In this document: piece by piece, positions 17,773 to 26,607 of the stretch
Layout of the letters: each line of letters starts with the position of its first letter
Numbering within the stretch: the first letter of the stretch is position 1
Source: Streptomyces cyanogenus
GTDB lineage: Bacteria > Actinomycetota > Actinomycetes > Streptomycetales > Streptomycetaceae
Length of the DNA stretch: 64,000 nucleotides
NCBI RefSeq assembly: GCF_017526105.1
Contig: NZ_CP071839.1
Span: 496,001 to 560,000, forward strand
Direction of reading: 5' to 3'
Notes under the pieces: model-generated
What the model was told of the DNA's origin: nothing
What the model saw: only the letters and a program-made list of their open reading frames with translations
Database searches by the model: none
Made by a program: the position numbers and the translations under genes

Positions 17773-18567
17773 ATGCAGATCGACCTGACAGGACGCACCG
17801 CGCTGGTCACCGGTTCGACGCAGGGCATCGGCGCCGCCATCGCCGTAGCCCTCGCCCGGGCCGGGGCCCGCGTGGGCGTCAACGGCCGCGACGAGCGGCG
17901 GGTGGCCGACGGCGTCGCGTCGCTGGCGGAGCAGGCGCCCGGCGCCGAACTGGTGCCGGTGGCCGCCGACGTCTCCGGCGACGAGGGCGCGGCCCGGGTG
18001 GCGGAGCTGTTGCCGCACGTGGACATCCTCGTCAACAACCTGGGCATCTTCGGCGCCGCGGACCCGTTGGAGATCACCGACGACGAGTGGCGGCGCTACT
18101 TCGAGGTGAACGTCCTCGCCGCCGTACGGCTGACCCGGCTGTATCTGCCGGGCATGACCGAGCGCGGCTGGGGGCGCGTCCAGTACGTCGCCAGCGACTC
18201 GGCGGTGGTCATTCCCGCCGAGATGATCCACTACGGCATGTCGAAGACCGCGCTGCTGGCGGTGAGCCGCGGCTTCGCCAAGAAGGCGGCGGGCACGGGC
18301 GTGACGGTGAACTCGGTCATCGCGGGACCCACGCACACCGGCGGCGTCGAGGACTTCGTGTACGACCTCGTCGGCCGGGACCTGCCCTGGGAGCAGGCGC
18401 AGCGCGCGTTCATGCGCGAGTACCGGCCGCAGTCCCTGCTGCAGCGGCTGATCGAGCCGGAGGAGATCGCCCACATGGTCGTCTACCTCGGCTCGGAGCA
18501 GGCATCGGCCACGACCGGCGGGGCGCTCCGTGTGGACGGCGGGTACATCGACTCGATCCTGCCCTGA
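17773..18567 (+). CDS. SDR-family oxidoreductase
   Basis: A 264-aa classical short-chain dehydrogenase. It has the NAD(P) motif TGSTQGIGAA (about residues 12-21), NNLG (about 90), the catalytic Ser near 142, and Tyr-x-x-x-Lys in HYGMSK. The C-terminus ends with the typical LRVDGGYIDSIL. The start ATG is the one directly before the conserved beta-strand. The substrate cannot be deduced, and neighbouring genes offer no pathway. Confidence 0.9.
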   Translation: MQIDLTGRTALVTGSTQGIGAAIAVALARAGARVGVNGRDERRVADGVASLAEQAPGAELVPVAADVSGDEGAARVAELLPHVDILVNNLGIFGAADPLEITDDEWRRYFEVNVLAAVRLTRLYLPGMTERGWGRVQYVASDSAVVIPAEMIHYGMSKTALLAVSRGFAKKAAGTGVTVNSVIAGPTHTGGVEDFVYDLVGRDLPWEQAQRAFMREYRPQSLLQRLIEPEEIAHMVVYLGSEQASATTGGALRVDGGYIDSILP

Positions 18568-18748
18568 CGGTGGTCGACGGGTACCGGGTGCGCAGCAGTC
18601 CGGCCGCACGCGGGTGAACCCCCTCTCCGGCAGGGTGCGGACGCGGTGTCCCGGTCGGTGAGGTCCGATGTCCGCCTGACCGTCACCGCGCGCACAGGTG
18701 GCGACCGTGTGCTGGACCGGTGGCGGAATGAGGCGGCAGGCTGAGGGG

Positions 18749-19855
18749 ATGCGCGAGAAGTCGTCGTCGTCCAGCGGGGCGGTACCGTGGTGCGTACGGC
18801 CGACCGCCCGGTCCTGGCGCTGTGCGCCGGCCCCCGCCGAGGTGCGGAACTTCCACGCCTCCCTCCCCGGCCACACCCCCACCCCGCTGACCGAACTGCC
18901 GGTGCTTGCACAGGAGCTGGGCGTGGGCCGCGTCTTCGTCAAGGACGAGTCGGCACGCTTGGGGCTGCCGGCCTTCAAGGTGCTGGGCGCGTCCTGGGCG
19001 GTGCACCTCGCGCTGGCGGCACGCGGCCGGGGGCCGGTCACCCTGGTCTGCGCCACGGACGGCAACCACGGCCGCGCCGTGGCCCGGCTGGCCCGGCTGC
19101 ACGGCCGGCGCGCGTTCGTCTTCGTACCTCAGGGCATGCACCCTGCCACCGTGGCGGCCATCGCGGCCGAGGGCGCGGCGGTGACCCGGGTGCCGGGCCC
19201 GTACGAGGAGGCCGTGCGCCGGGCGGACCAGGCGGCCCGGGCGCCGCACGCGGTGCTGATCCAGGACACCGCGTGGGAGGGGTACGAGACCATCCCCGGC
19301 TGGATCGTCCAGGGCTACTCCACGCTGTGCGCCGAGATCGACGAGCAGTTGGCCGCCGCCGGGGCCGCCGCGCCGGGACTGGTGGCCGTCCCGGTGGGCG
19401 TCGGCTCGCTGGCGCAGGCCGTCGTCACCCACTACCGCAGCCGTACGACGACTGCGGCCCCGGCCCTGCTGTCGGTCGAACCGGAGTCCGCCGCCTGCCT
19501 CCTGGCCAGTCTCACCCGGGACGCTCCGGTGGACGTCGGCACCGGCGAGACCGTCATGGCCGGGCTGAACTGCGGGACGCTGTCCACCACTGCCTGGCCC
19601 GTGCTGCGCGCCGGGATGGACGCCGCGGTCGCCGTCACCGACGCCGACAGTGTCCGTGCGGCGCGGGACCTCGCCGCGCTGGGCGTCTCCTCGGGTCCCT
19701 GCGGTGCCGCCGCACTCGCCGGTGCCCGCGCGGTACTCGCCGGCGACGGCGCGGGGGAACGCCGCGAGCTGCTCGGGCTCGGCCCCGGCTCGGTGGTCGT
19801 CCTGCTGAACACCGAGGGCGCCGCCGCCTACCCGCTCTCGCTCCCCCATCGCTGA
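18749..19855 (+). CDS. PLP-dependent diaminopropionate ammonia-lyase-like enzyme
   Basis: A fold-type II PLP enzyme of about 368 aa. The PLP lysine is in LGLPAFKVLGA, a phosphate-binding Gly-rich segment is GVGSLAQAV, and ATDGNHGRAVA is the conserved Asn/Gly loop. The pattern matches 2,3-diaminopropionate ammonia-lyases and related threonine-deaminase-like proteins. It would release ammonia from an amino acid to give a 2-oxo acid. The start is uncertain: ATG 18749 directly abuts GAGGGG, and in-frame starts further upstream (18698) are possible. The first 45 residues are not conserved in character. Confidence 0.82.
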   Translation: MREKSSSSSGAVPWCVRPTARSWRCAPAPAEVRNFHASLPGHTPTPLTELPVLAQELGVGRVFVKDESARLGLPAFKVLGASWAVHLALAARGRGPVTLVCATDGNHGRAVARLARLHGRRAFVFVPQGMHPATVAAIAAEGAAVTRVPGPYEEAVRRADQAARAPHAVLIQDTAWEGYETIPGWIVQGYSTLCAEIDEQLAAAGAAAPGLVAVPVGVGSLAQAVVTHYRSRTTTAAPALLSVEPESAACLLASLTRDAPVDVGTGETVMAGLNCGTLSTTAWPVLRAGMDAAVAVTDADSVRAARDLAALGVSSGPCGAAALAGARAVLAGDGAGERRELLGLGPGSVVVLLNTEGAAAYPLSLPHR

Positions 19856-20073
19856 ACACCCGCCGCACCGGCGGACACCTGGGCCGGGCAGGCGGGTCCG
19901 GCGGCCGCACCGACCGCGCTGCCCGTCGCGGACCTGCGCGTCGGGCTGCTGCGGCATTGCCTGAGCCATGGCGGCACAGATCGCGACGGCATCCGCGCGC
20001 CCGCGGGTCCCGGAGCGGCCGTGTCCGGTCGGGAAATCGGGTCGAAGGGCCGGCCGGGCGCTGTTAGTTTGCG

Positions 20074-20733
20074 ATGGTGGATCTCTTCTCGCGCTCGTGG
20101 GCGGCCTTGCGTACGGCGGTCGCCGCGCTCCCCGACGAGGACTTCGCACGGCCGTCCGGCTGTACGGGCTGGCTGGTCCGGGACCTGGTGTGCCACCTGG
20201 TCATCGACGCCCAGGACGTCCTGATCACCCTGGTGACGCCCACCGCGGCGGAGCCGACGCGCAACGCGGTGACGTACTGGAACGTGACGGGGACCCCGCC
20301 GACCGGAGACGACCCGCTGGACGCGCTGACCGTCCGGCTGGCCGCGGCGTACGGGGAGCCGCGGCTGCTGAAGTTCCACCTGGACGACGTCGGTTCCGCC
20401 GCCGGCCGCGCGGCGGAGCTGGCCGATCCGGAGCAGCGGGTCGGCACGCAGGAGATGGTCCTCACCGTCGGCGACTACCTCTCCGCGTACGTCCTCGAGT
20501 GGACCCTGCACCACCTGGACCTGATCGCGCACCTCCCGTACGCGGCACAACCGCCCGCCGAGGGCCTCGCCCGGTCACGCGCGATGCTGGAGGAGATCGC
20601 CGGGGCACCCTTCCCGGGGTCGTGGTCCGACCAGGACGCCCTGCGCATCGGCACCGGCCGTCGGGCTCCGACCGGCATGGAGCGTGCCGAACTGGGCGCC
20701 TCGGCCGCGAAACTCCCGCTCGTCCTCGGGTGA
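20074..20733 (+). CDS. Mycothiol-dependent maleylpyruvate isomerase-like (DinB fold, TIGR03083) protein
   Basis: A 219-aa protein. The N-terminal four-helix DinB/MDMPI bundle shows metal-binding candidates in LVCHLVIDAQD and in EWTLHHLDL, plus a typical GCTGW motif. Actinobacterial members are thought to use mycothiol as a thiol cofactor, but most have no known substrate. There is no ribosome site before ATG 20074. A TTAGTT element ends five bases upstream, so the transcript may be leaderless. Confidence 0.82.
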   Translation: MVDLFSRSWAALRTAVAALPDEDFARPSGCTGWLVRDLVCHLVIDAQDVLITLVTPTAAEPTRNAVTYWNVTGTPPTGDDPLDALTVRLAAAYGEPRLLKFHLDDVGSAAGRAAELADPEQRVGTQEMVLTVGDYLSAYVLEWTLHHLDLIAHLPYAAQPPAEGLARSRAMLEEIAGAPFPGSWSDQDALRIGTGRRAPTGMERAELGASAAKLPLVLG

Positions 20734-21190
20734 GCGCGTCCGCTGTCCCGGCGGGCGGCCGGGGGGGGCCGTGCCGGGGGCATGCGGTCCTGAGTGGCTC
20801 CGGCCGGGGTGGCGGTCATGGCCGAAGTCGGCCACGGCGGCGCTGACATACGCCGGCCGGCCTCCCGTGCGACGATGGCAGTCACGGCGCGCGGTGCACG
20901 CGAACGTCGGAGCCGGCTCCCGTCCTCCGCTGTGCCGTTTGACATCAGGAGCCAGTCCTCTACCGTAGACCCCCGCACAGCATGTCGCACAGCATTCGAT
21001 ATCTCGAAGACGCTCGTGACGATCGCCCCCACCCCTCCGGTGGCAAGCCGAACTCGGCGCGATACCGGCGGGCCGAGCAGCAGGTGCCGGAACGGCACAC
21101 CATCGGTCGGTTTCGCCGCCTCACCAACGGTGAAAACAGGTTGACCCACCCGTATCATCCAGGTGTCGCACCGTCAGGAGCGGAGGAAAC
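20734..21190. other. 457-bp intergenic region with promoter-like and palindromic sites
   Basis: No convincing gene. A frame starting at ATG 20982 has low third-position GC and no homology I recognise. The region holds a perfect TTGACA (20939-20944) with TACCGT (20961-20966) after 16 bp, and the palindrome TTCGA-tatc-TCGAA (20995-21008). Another -10-like TATCAT (21152-21157) lies 34 bp before the coiled-coil gene. The base composition is less GC-rich than its surroundings, as expected for a regulatory region. Confidence 0.5.
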
Positions 21191-21829
21191 ATGCCGGAAA
21201 GCGCTGGGACCATCACCGAACTGACCTCCCAGTACGTCAGCCAGGTGACCGACGACCTCGAACGCAACCTCAAGGAGCAGGAACGCATCACGGCGGAAAT
21301 CGCCTCGCTGCAGGAGCAGTTGACCGCCCTGCAGCACGACCACGCCGTCCTGCTCAGCATGCAGCAGGCGCTGGGTATCGCCGCACCGACCGGCGGCGTG
21401 GTCGTACCCTCCCCCCGGAAGAAGAGCGGCAGCACGCGGCGTACCGGGGCCAAGAAGCCGGCACCGAGGACCGCGACGGCCACCGCGGCCACGGCCAAGG
21501 CGACGACGGTGAAGAAGCCGGCGAAGAAGAAGGCGGCGTCCGGGTCCGCCCAGCCCACCCTGGTCGAACTCGTCCGCCGGCACCTGGCGGAGCAGAAGGA
21601 ACCGCGCTCCGCCGCGGAGGTCACCGACGCGCTGGGCCGGATGCATCCCGAACGCGGCATCCAGACCAAGGTCGTACGCGCCACCCTGGAGAACCTCGTG
21701 GCCAGGAACGGCGCTCAGCGCACCAAGCAGGGCTCGTCCGTCTTCTACACCGTGCCCGGGGAATCCGCGGGACGAGCGGCGGAGGAAGCAGCGGCGGAGA
21801 CGGCGGGGGGTACGGGCACGGGGACATGA
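21191..21829 (+). CDS. Coiled-coil, Lys/Ala-rich linker and C-terminal winged-helix-like protein
   Basis: A 212-aa protein. Residues 1-65 form a heptad-rich coiled coil, 75-118 are a Lys/Ala/Thr-rich, histone-H1-like stretch (repeated KKPA), 120-185 have a winged-helix look (TLVELVRRHLAEQ...RSAAEVTDAL...VRATLENLV...KQGSSVFYTV), and the tail is Ala/Gly/Thr-rich. I know similar hypothetical regulatory proteins in streptomycetes but no assigned function. The design suggests a dimeric DNA-binding protein with a nonspecific DNA-contacting linker. The ribosome site GGAGG is strong, and promoter-like elements lie upstream. Confidence 0.78.
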   Translation: MPESAGTITELTSQYVSQVTDDLERNLKEQERITAEIASLQEQLTALQHDHAVLLSMQQALGIAAPTGGVVVPSPRKKSGSTRRTGAKKPAPRTATATAATAKATTVKKPAKKKAASGSAQPTLVELVRRHLAEQKEPRSAAEVTDALGRMHPERGIQTKVVRATLENLVARNGAQRTKQGSSVFYTVPGESAGRAAEEAAAETAGGTGTGT

Positions 21830-21992
21830 CCGCCCCCGCGCCGAGCCCCGAGGTCGCGCGGGACGCCGGGAGCGTGCTCTTCGACGGCGCCGGGCGACAG
21901 CGGCGGCTCGGACCTGCGGGACTCCACCGGGCGGACGGCCGATCGACCGCCCGGCTCCACCAGTCGGACGGCCGGCGGACTGCGGGTTTCCC

Positions 21993-22889
21993 TCAGGCGG
22001 ACGGCCGGTCGGCGGGGTCGAAGCTGGCGAAGTAAGCGGCGGCCATGTCCTCGTCGGCGTGGCCCTGCGCGGCGGCGCGCTCCAGACGCGCGGCGCTCGC
22101 CGCGGCCACGTCCAGCCGCACACCGTGCGCCTCGCCCGCCCGGACGATGAGCCGGGCGTCCTTGGCGGCCGTGGCCACCGCGAACTGGGGCGGGGTCAGC
22201 TGGTCGTCCAGGATGAGCTGGGACTTGGCGTGCAGGTACCCCATGTCCAGCGGTCCGCCCGCGATCGCGTCGAAGAAGCCCTGCGGGTCCACGCCGAGCG
22301 CCTGGGCCAGGGCCAGCACCTCGCCGGTCGCCGCGGTGGCCGCGAGGACCCAGCTGTTGGCCACCAGCTTCAGCCGGGTCGCGGTGCCGGCCGCGCCGTC
22401 CTCCCCGGTCCACACGGTACGGACCCCGACCGCGTCGAACACCGGCGTCACGGCGGCGCGGTGCCCGCTCGGTCCCGCGGCGAGGACGAGGAGCCGGCCG
22501 GCCTCGGCAGGCTGACGGGTGCCCAGCACCGGCGCGTCGAAGAAGACCAGGTCGTGGTCGCGGGCGAACCCGGCCAGGTCGCCGACGGCTTCGAGTCCGG
22601 CGGTGGTGGACTGCACCCAGGCGGCCCCGGAGCGCAGCGCGGGGGCGGCCTCGCGCATCACGTCCAGGGTGGCCGCGCCGTCGTAGAGCATGGTCAGGAC
22701 GACGTCGGCGCCCTCGACGGCCTCGGCGGGCGTGCCGGCGACGTGCGCGCCGTCGGCGGCGAGCGGTTCCGCCTTGGCGCGGGTGCGGTTCCAGGCGCGG
22801 ACGGTGTGTCCGGCCCGCACGAGGTTGCGGGCCATCGCGGCGCCCATGATGCCGGTGCCCAGGACGCTCACGGTGAGCTTGTCTGTCAT
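21993..22889 (-). CDS. NAD(P)-dependent beta-hydroxyacid dehydrogenase (HIBADH/GLYR family)
   Basis: A 298-aa protein. The Rossmann motif GTGIMGAAMARNL starts near residue 10, the substrate-binding signature is in the segment around STTAG, and the catalytic lysine is in RLKLVANSW (about 172-180). The all-alpha C-terminal half supports dimerisation. The family reduces or oxidises small beta-hydroxyacids, and some members act as imine reductases. ATG 22889 was chosen because the Rossmann strand follows directly. It is convergent with the coiled-coil gene. Confidence 0.9.
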   Translation of the reverse strand: MTDKLTVSVLGTGIMGAAMARNLVRAGHTVRAWNRTRAKAEPLAADGAHVAGTPAEAVEGADVVLTMLYDGAATLDVMREAAPALRSGAAWVQSTTAGLEAVGDLAGFARDHDLVFFDAPVLGTRQPAEAGRLLVLAAGPSGHRAAVTPVFDAVGVRTVWTGEDGAAGTATRLKLVANSWVLAATAATGEVLALAQALGVDPQGFFDAIAGGPLDMGYLHAKSQLILDDQLTPPQFAVATAAKDARLIVRAGEAHGVRLDVAAASAARLERAAAQGHADEDMAAAYFASFDPADRPSA

Positions 22890-22977
22890 GACGTCAACTT
22901 CCCTAAGTCGTGGGGCTCTGACGGTTTCCGGGCGTACCCCACGGGTCGGCGGGCACGCCCGGGTGGGCCGGTGCCGG

Positions 22978-23480
22978 TCAGGCGCCGGTCCGGCCGGAGG
23001 CGGTGCGGACCAGGCCGTCCAGCCACGCCTGATGACCGTTGAGCGTCGGGCTCGGCGTCTGCCGGGCCAGTTCGGCGGCCGGCCGGTCTGCGTCTCCTGG
23101 GTGAGGATACGGACCGGCCGCCGGGAAGATCTTCCACCAGCCAGGCGTGCCACACGTCGAGCTGCTCGTCCGGTGTGCCGTCCCGCCGGGCCGTCCGGGA
23201 CAGCCGGCCCGGGACGCCCGCGGCGGGGCCTGGAACTCCACCACGTGGGTGTCCGGCGGCGGGAAGCCGAACGTGCCGAAGCCGAAGACGAGGCCGTCCT
23301 GCAGGACCGAGCCGCCGCACCGCGGGAAGGAGGTGTCGGCGACGTTGTCGTAACCTGCCGCGGACCCTTCTGGGTCACCGTGCCGAACCGGTACGCGGTG
23401 CTGTAAGCGGGGAACGCGGGTGCCGGGTACGGCGTGCTGCCCCGCTCGCTGTACCAGGAACACCTCGACTCCGGCCTCCT
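22978..23480 (-). pseudogene. Frameshifted remnant of an unidentified gene
   Basis: Coding-like sequence with high third-position GC jumps between frames on the minus strand. One frame carries [20 protein letters not shown] (before about 23360), a second YDNVADTSFPRCGGSVLQDG and onward, a third DEQLDVWHAWLVEDL, and then the second frame resumes to LVRTASGRTGA and a stop at 22978. No single frame spans it. I do not recognise the family. At least two or three indels are needed, so it is either a decayed gene or an assembly-error hotspot. Confidence 0.5.
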
Positions 23481-23565
23481 CAACGAACCGGAGGAGGCAC
23501 CGCTGGACATCCCGGGCTCCCGGAATTCGTTACCGCCTTCACCGAACGCTCTGTACGGTGACCCG

Positions 23566-24099
23566 GTGACGACTCAGGTGATCCTTCTCAACGGTGGTTC
23601 CAGCGCGGGCAAGTCCGGCATCGTGCGGTGCCTGCAGGCGGTACTGCCCGATCCCTGGCTGGCCTTCGGGATCGACTCGCTCGTGGACGCGCTGCCGCCG
23701 AGGTTGCGCGGGCCGGACGGCGGGATCGAGTTCGCCGACGACGGCGGGGTGCACGTCGGGGCCGGTTTCCGGGCACTGGAGGCGGCCTGGATGGAGGAGG
23801 TCGCGGCGACGGCCCGGGCGGGTGCCGGGATCGTCGTCGACGACGTCTTCCTCGGCGGGGCCGCCTCCCAGCAGCGCTGGCAGGAGGCGCTGGCCGGCCT
23901 CGGCGTGCTGTGGGTCGGCGTCCGGTGCGATCCCGAGGTCGCCGCGGCACGGGAGCTCGCCCGGGGAGACCGGGCCGAGGGCATGGCGGCGTCCCAGGCC
24001 CAGCTGGTTCACCTGGGCGTGACGTACGACCTGGAGGTGGACACCACCCACACCGAGTCCCTGGCCTGCGCCCGGGCCATCGCCGCCCACGTCGGCTGA
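23566..24099 (+). CDS. Chloramphenicol phosphotransferase-like (CPT) kinase
   Basis: A 177-aa P-loop kinase, the same size as the S. venezuelae chloramphenicol 3-O-phosphotransferase (178 aa). Walker A is GGSSAGKS (about 10-17), and the catalytic aspartate lies in [11 protein letters not shown], matching D37 of the known enzyme. VVDDVF and the LARGDR lid motif are also present. It would transfer phosphate from ATP to the primary hydroxyl of chloramphenicol, though many CPT-family proteins have no tested activity. GTG 23566 is chosen because the upstream extension lacks family character. It stands alone, without efflux or biosynthetic partners. Confidence 0.85.
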   Translation: MTTQVILLNGGSSAGKSGIVRCLQAVLPDPWLAFGIDSLVDALPPRLRGPDGGIEFADDGGVHVGAGFRALEAAWMEEVAATARAGAGIVVDDVFLGGAASQQRWQEALAGLGVLWVGVRCDPEVAAARELARGDRAEGMAASQAQLVHLGVTYDLEVDTTHTESLACARAIAAHVG

Positions 24100-24253
24100 C
24101 CGGCGAGTGCCGCCTCTCGCGTACCGGAGTGCCTCTCCCGAGTGCGGTGGTCGGCGGATCCGTGCACTGTGGAGGTGCCGGCGCGCGGACGGGCGCATGT
24201 CCGGTGGCCGGCGCAGCCGGCTCGGCGGGACCCAGGACTCCGAGGAGAATCGC

Positions 24254-25225
24254 ATGTCTGATGCCGTTGCGCCGGTGGAGCCGGTGCTGGAACCCGCGGC
24301 GGCCGAGTTCGCGGCGGCGACCGCCAATCCGCCCTACCTGTTCGACCTGCCCCCGGCGGAGGGCCGCAAGGCGGTCGACGAGGTGCAGTCCGGCCAGATC
24401 GACAAGCCGGCCGTCGACGAGGAGTGGATCACCGTCCCCGGCGGCCCCACCGGCAGCATCCGCACCCGGATCGTCAAGCCCGCCGGCACCACCGGCACCC
24501 TCCCCGTCATCGTCTACATCCACGGCGCCGGCTGGGTCTTCGGCAACGCCCACACCCACGACCGCCTGGTCCGCGAACTCGCCGTCGGCGCACAGGCCGC
24601 GATCGTCTTCCCCGAGTACGACCTGTCCCCCGAGGCCCGCTACCCGGTCGCCGTCGAGCAGAACCACACCGTCGCCCAGTGGGTGGTGGACCACGGAGCG
24701 GACAAGGGCCTGGACGGCTCCCGGCTCGCCGTGGCCGGCGACTCCGTCGGCGGCAACATGGCCGCCGCGCTGACCTTGACGGCCAAGGAACGCGGCGGAC
24801 CCGCACTCGTACAGCAGGTGCTGTTCTACCCGGTCACGGACGCGAACTTCGACACCCCGTCCTACCACCAGTTCGCCACCGGCTACTTCCTGCGCCGCGA
24901 CGGCATGCAGTGGTTCTGGGACCAGTACACCACCGACCCCGCCGACCGCGCCCGGATCACCGCCTCCCCGCTGCGCGCCACCACCGAACAGCTCACCGGC
25001 CTGCCCCCGGCACTGGTCATCACCGGCGAGGCCGACGTCCTGCGCGACGAGGGCGAGGCCTACGCCAACAAACTCCGCGCCGCCGGTGTCCCGGTCACCG
25101 CGGTCCGCTTCCAGGGCATCATCCACGACTTCGTGATGCTCAACGCCCTGCGCGGCACCCACGCCGCCCAGGCCGCCATCGACCTGGCGGTCCGCACCCT
25201 GCACACGGCCCTGCACACCACCTGA
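24254..25225 (+). CDS. Alpha/beta hydrolase, hormone-sensitive-lipase-type esterase
   Basis: A 323-aa esterase of family IV. It has the oxyanion motif HGAGWVFG (HGGG-like, about residue 95), the nucleophile elbow GDSVGGN, the catalytic Asp in GEADVLRDEG, and the His in IIHDF. The ribosome site CGAGGAGA precedes ATG 24254. It is probably a cytoplasmic short-acyl esterase. It follows the CPT gene by 154 bp and is probably independent. Confidence 0.92.
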   Translation: MSDAVAPVEPVLEPAAAEFAAATANPPYLFDLPPAEGRKAVDEVQSGQIDKPAVDEEWITVPGGPTGSIRTRIVKPAGTTGTLPVIVYIHGAGWVFGNAHTHDRLVRELAVGAQAAIVFPEYDLSPEARYPVAVEQNHTVAQWVVDHGADKGLDGSRLAVAGDSVGGNMAAALTLTAKERGGPALVQQVLFYPVTDANFDTPSYHQFATGYFLRRDGMQWFWDQYTTDPADRARITASPLRATTEQLTGLPPALVITGEADVLRDEGEAYANKLRAAGVPVTAVRFQGIIHDFVMLNALRGTHAAQAAIDLAVRTLHTALHTT

Positions 25226-25270
25226 CACCCGAGGACTCGTCGTTCGTTCCCCTCGACCGTCCGGTGTCAG
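25222..25270. terminator. Inverted repeat between convergent genes
   Basis: Arms CTGACACC (25222-25229) and GGTGTCAG (25263-25270) are perfect, and an inner CGAGG/CCTCG pair lies between them. It overlaps the esterase stop codon and sits before the end of the convergent CPBP gene, so it could end both transcripts. Confidence 0.5.
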
Positions 25271-25360
25271 CGGCCGTCGGCTGGATCGTGTTCCTCGACG
25301 CGTGGAACTCCTTCTGCCGGGAAGCCGGCGCCCACCCCGGGCGCCGGCCCCGGCCGCGGC

Positions 25361-26425
25361 TCACACACCGTCCGTGCCGTCTCCCCCGGCACCCCAGGAG
25401 GCGGGCGGAACGGCCACACCCTGTCCCGGCTGTCCCGGGTGACCCGCCCACTGCGGGGGCACCGGGGCGCCGTTGACGTACGGGTACGCCATCGCGAAAG
25501 GCGGCGGCGGTGTCCAGGGCTTCGGCGCCGGGGCCGTGCGCTCCAGCCGGCGGCGGCGCAGCCACCAGGCCACGGCCGCCGTGTACAGCGCGATGCCCAC
25601 GACGTCGAGCGCGACCGTCTGCCACGGCGCGTCGGCCGCGGTCTCGTCGCTGCTCAGGCCGCCCACGACGGCGGCCGAGGCGCCGAAGGCGAGGAGGTTG
25701 TTGACCGCGTGCAGGGCGATGGACGCCTCCAGCCCGCCCGTCCGCCAGGTCAGCCAGCCCGCGGCCGTCCCGAACACCACCAGGTCGGCGAAGCCCCAGG
25801 GGGTGCCCCAGCCGTGGGCGGCGGCGAACAGGACGGCCTGCGGCAGGAGGGCGGCCCACGGAGAGCGCAGGTACGCCCCGGCGGTCTGCGTCAGCCAGCC
25901 GCGGAACACGTACTCCTCGGCGGCTGCCTGCACCGGCACGAGCAGCACGAGCATGGCGAGGGCCTTCCCGAAGGCCGCCCAGCCCACCCACGGGCTCTCC
26001 GCCTCGCCGTCCGCGGGCAGCAGGAACATCCCGCCCATCGTGAGGGCCAGGATCGGCACGGCGGTCAGCACGCACCGCAGCAGCCAGCGCCATCTCAGCC
26101 GCCCGGTCACGGAGGAGACCGTGCCGGCCCGGCGCCTGCCGATCCAGCGCACGGCCAGCGCCAGGACGGGTATCGCCACCGCGATCGAGAGCAGATCCAC
26201 GGCGGTGCCCGAGACGGGGCCGAACTCCGGCCAGCCGTCCGCGTCTTCCCGGTATCCGAGGGCCGACCCCGCAACCGCGCAGGACAGCATCAGCAGAACC
26301 AGGGTGACCAGATAGGTCACGGTCACCACCAGCGTCCCGAGCAGGGGGCGCCACCACCGGTAGCGGGGTGAGAGGCGGGCCAGGCGGTGGTACGGCAGTT
26401 GCTCGGGAAGCTGTGGCTGTGTCAT
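25361..26425 (-). CDS. CPBP-family intramembrane glutamic endopeptidase
   Basis: A 354-aa protein with about seven to eight membrane segments between residues 30 and 290 and a Pro-rich cytoplasmic C-tail. Family motifs are visible: EEYVFRG (EExxxR), the His in AAAHGWG, and HAVNN. These abortive-infection/CAAX-protease-like enzymes process membrane proteins or peptides, but bacterial targets are mostly unknown. The start ATG 26425 gives an N-terminus leading directly to the first membrane helix. Confidence 0.9.
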   Translation of the reverse strand: MTQPQLPEQLPYHRLARLSPRYRWWRPLLGTLVVTVTYLVTLVLLMLSCAVAGSALGYREDADGWPEFGPVSGTAVDLLSIAVAIPVLALAVRWIGRRRAGTVSSVTGRLRWRWLLRCVLTAVPILALTMGGMFLLPADGEAESPWVGWAAFGKALAMLVLLVPVQAAAEEYVFRGWLTQTAGAYLRSPWAALLPQAVLFAAAHGWGTPWGFADLVVFGTAAGWLTWRTGGLEASIALHAVNNLLAFGASAAVVGGLSSDETAADAPWQTVALDVVGIALYTAAVAWWLRRRRLERTAPAPKPWTPPPPFAMAYPYVNGAPVPPQWAGHPGQPGQGVAVPPASWGAGGDGTDGV

Positions 26426-26607
26426 GCCGTCAGCCTGCCCAAACACGCCCCGGTGTGCCATCGGCCTGGGGCATGAGCGGATTCTCCATCCCTGGTTGGT
26501 GCCTCTGCCGGTGGCCGGGTGTCCGCTCTCTGTCTCTGGTGGGAGACGGCTCTCCTCCTCAGGTCCGGTGCCCTGCGCGCGAGGCGGCCTCTACGCTCGT
26601 CGGCGAC

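Noticed and set aside
20982..21224. An 80-aa frame upstream of the coiled-coil gene
   Set aside because: Low third-position GC at its start, no ribosome site, and it runs into the next gene in another frame.
21830..21992. Three CGGACGGCC copies after the coiled-coil gene
   Set aside because: Short, GC-rich and irregularly spaced (about 31-36 bp); they are likely chance or terminator material between convergent genes.
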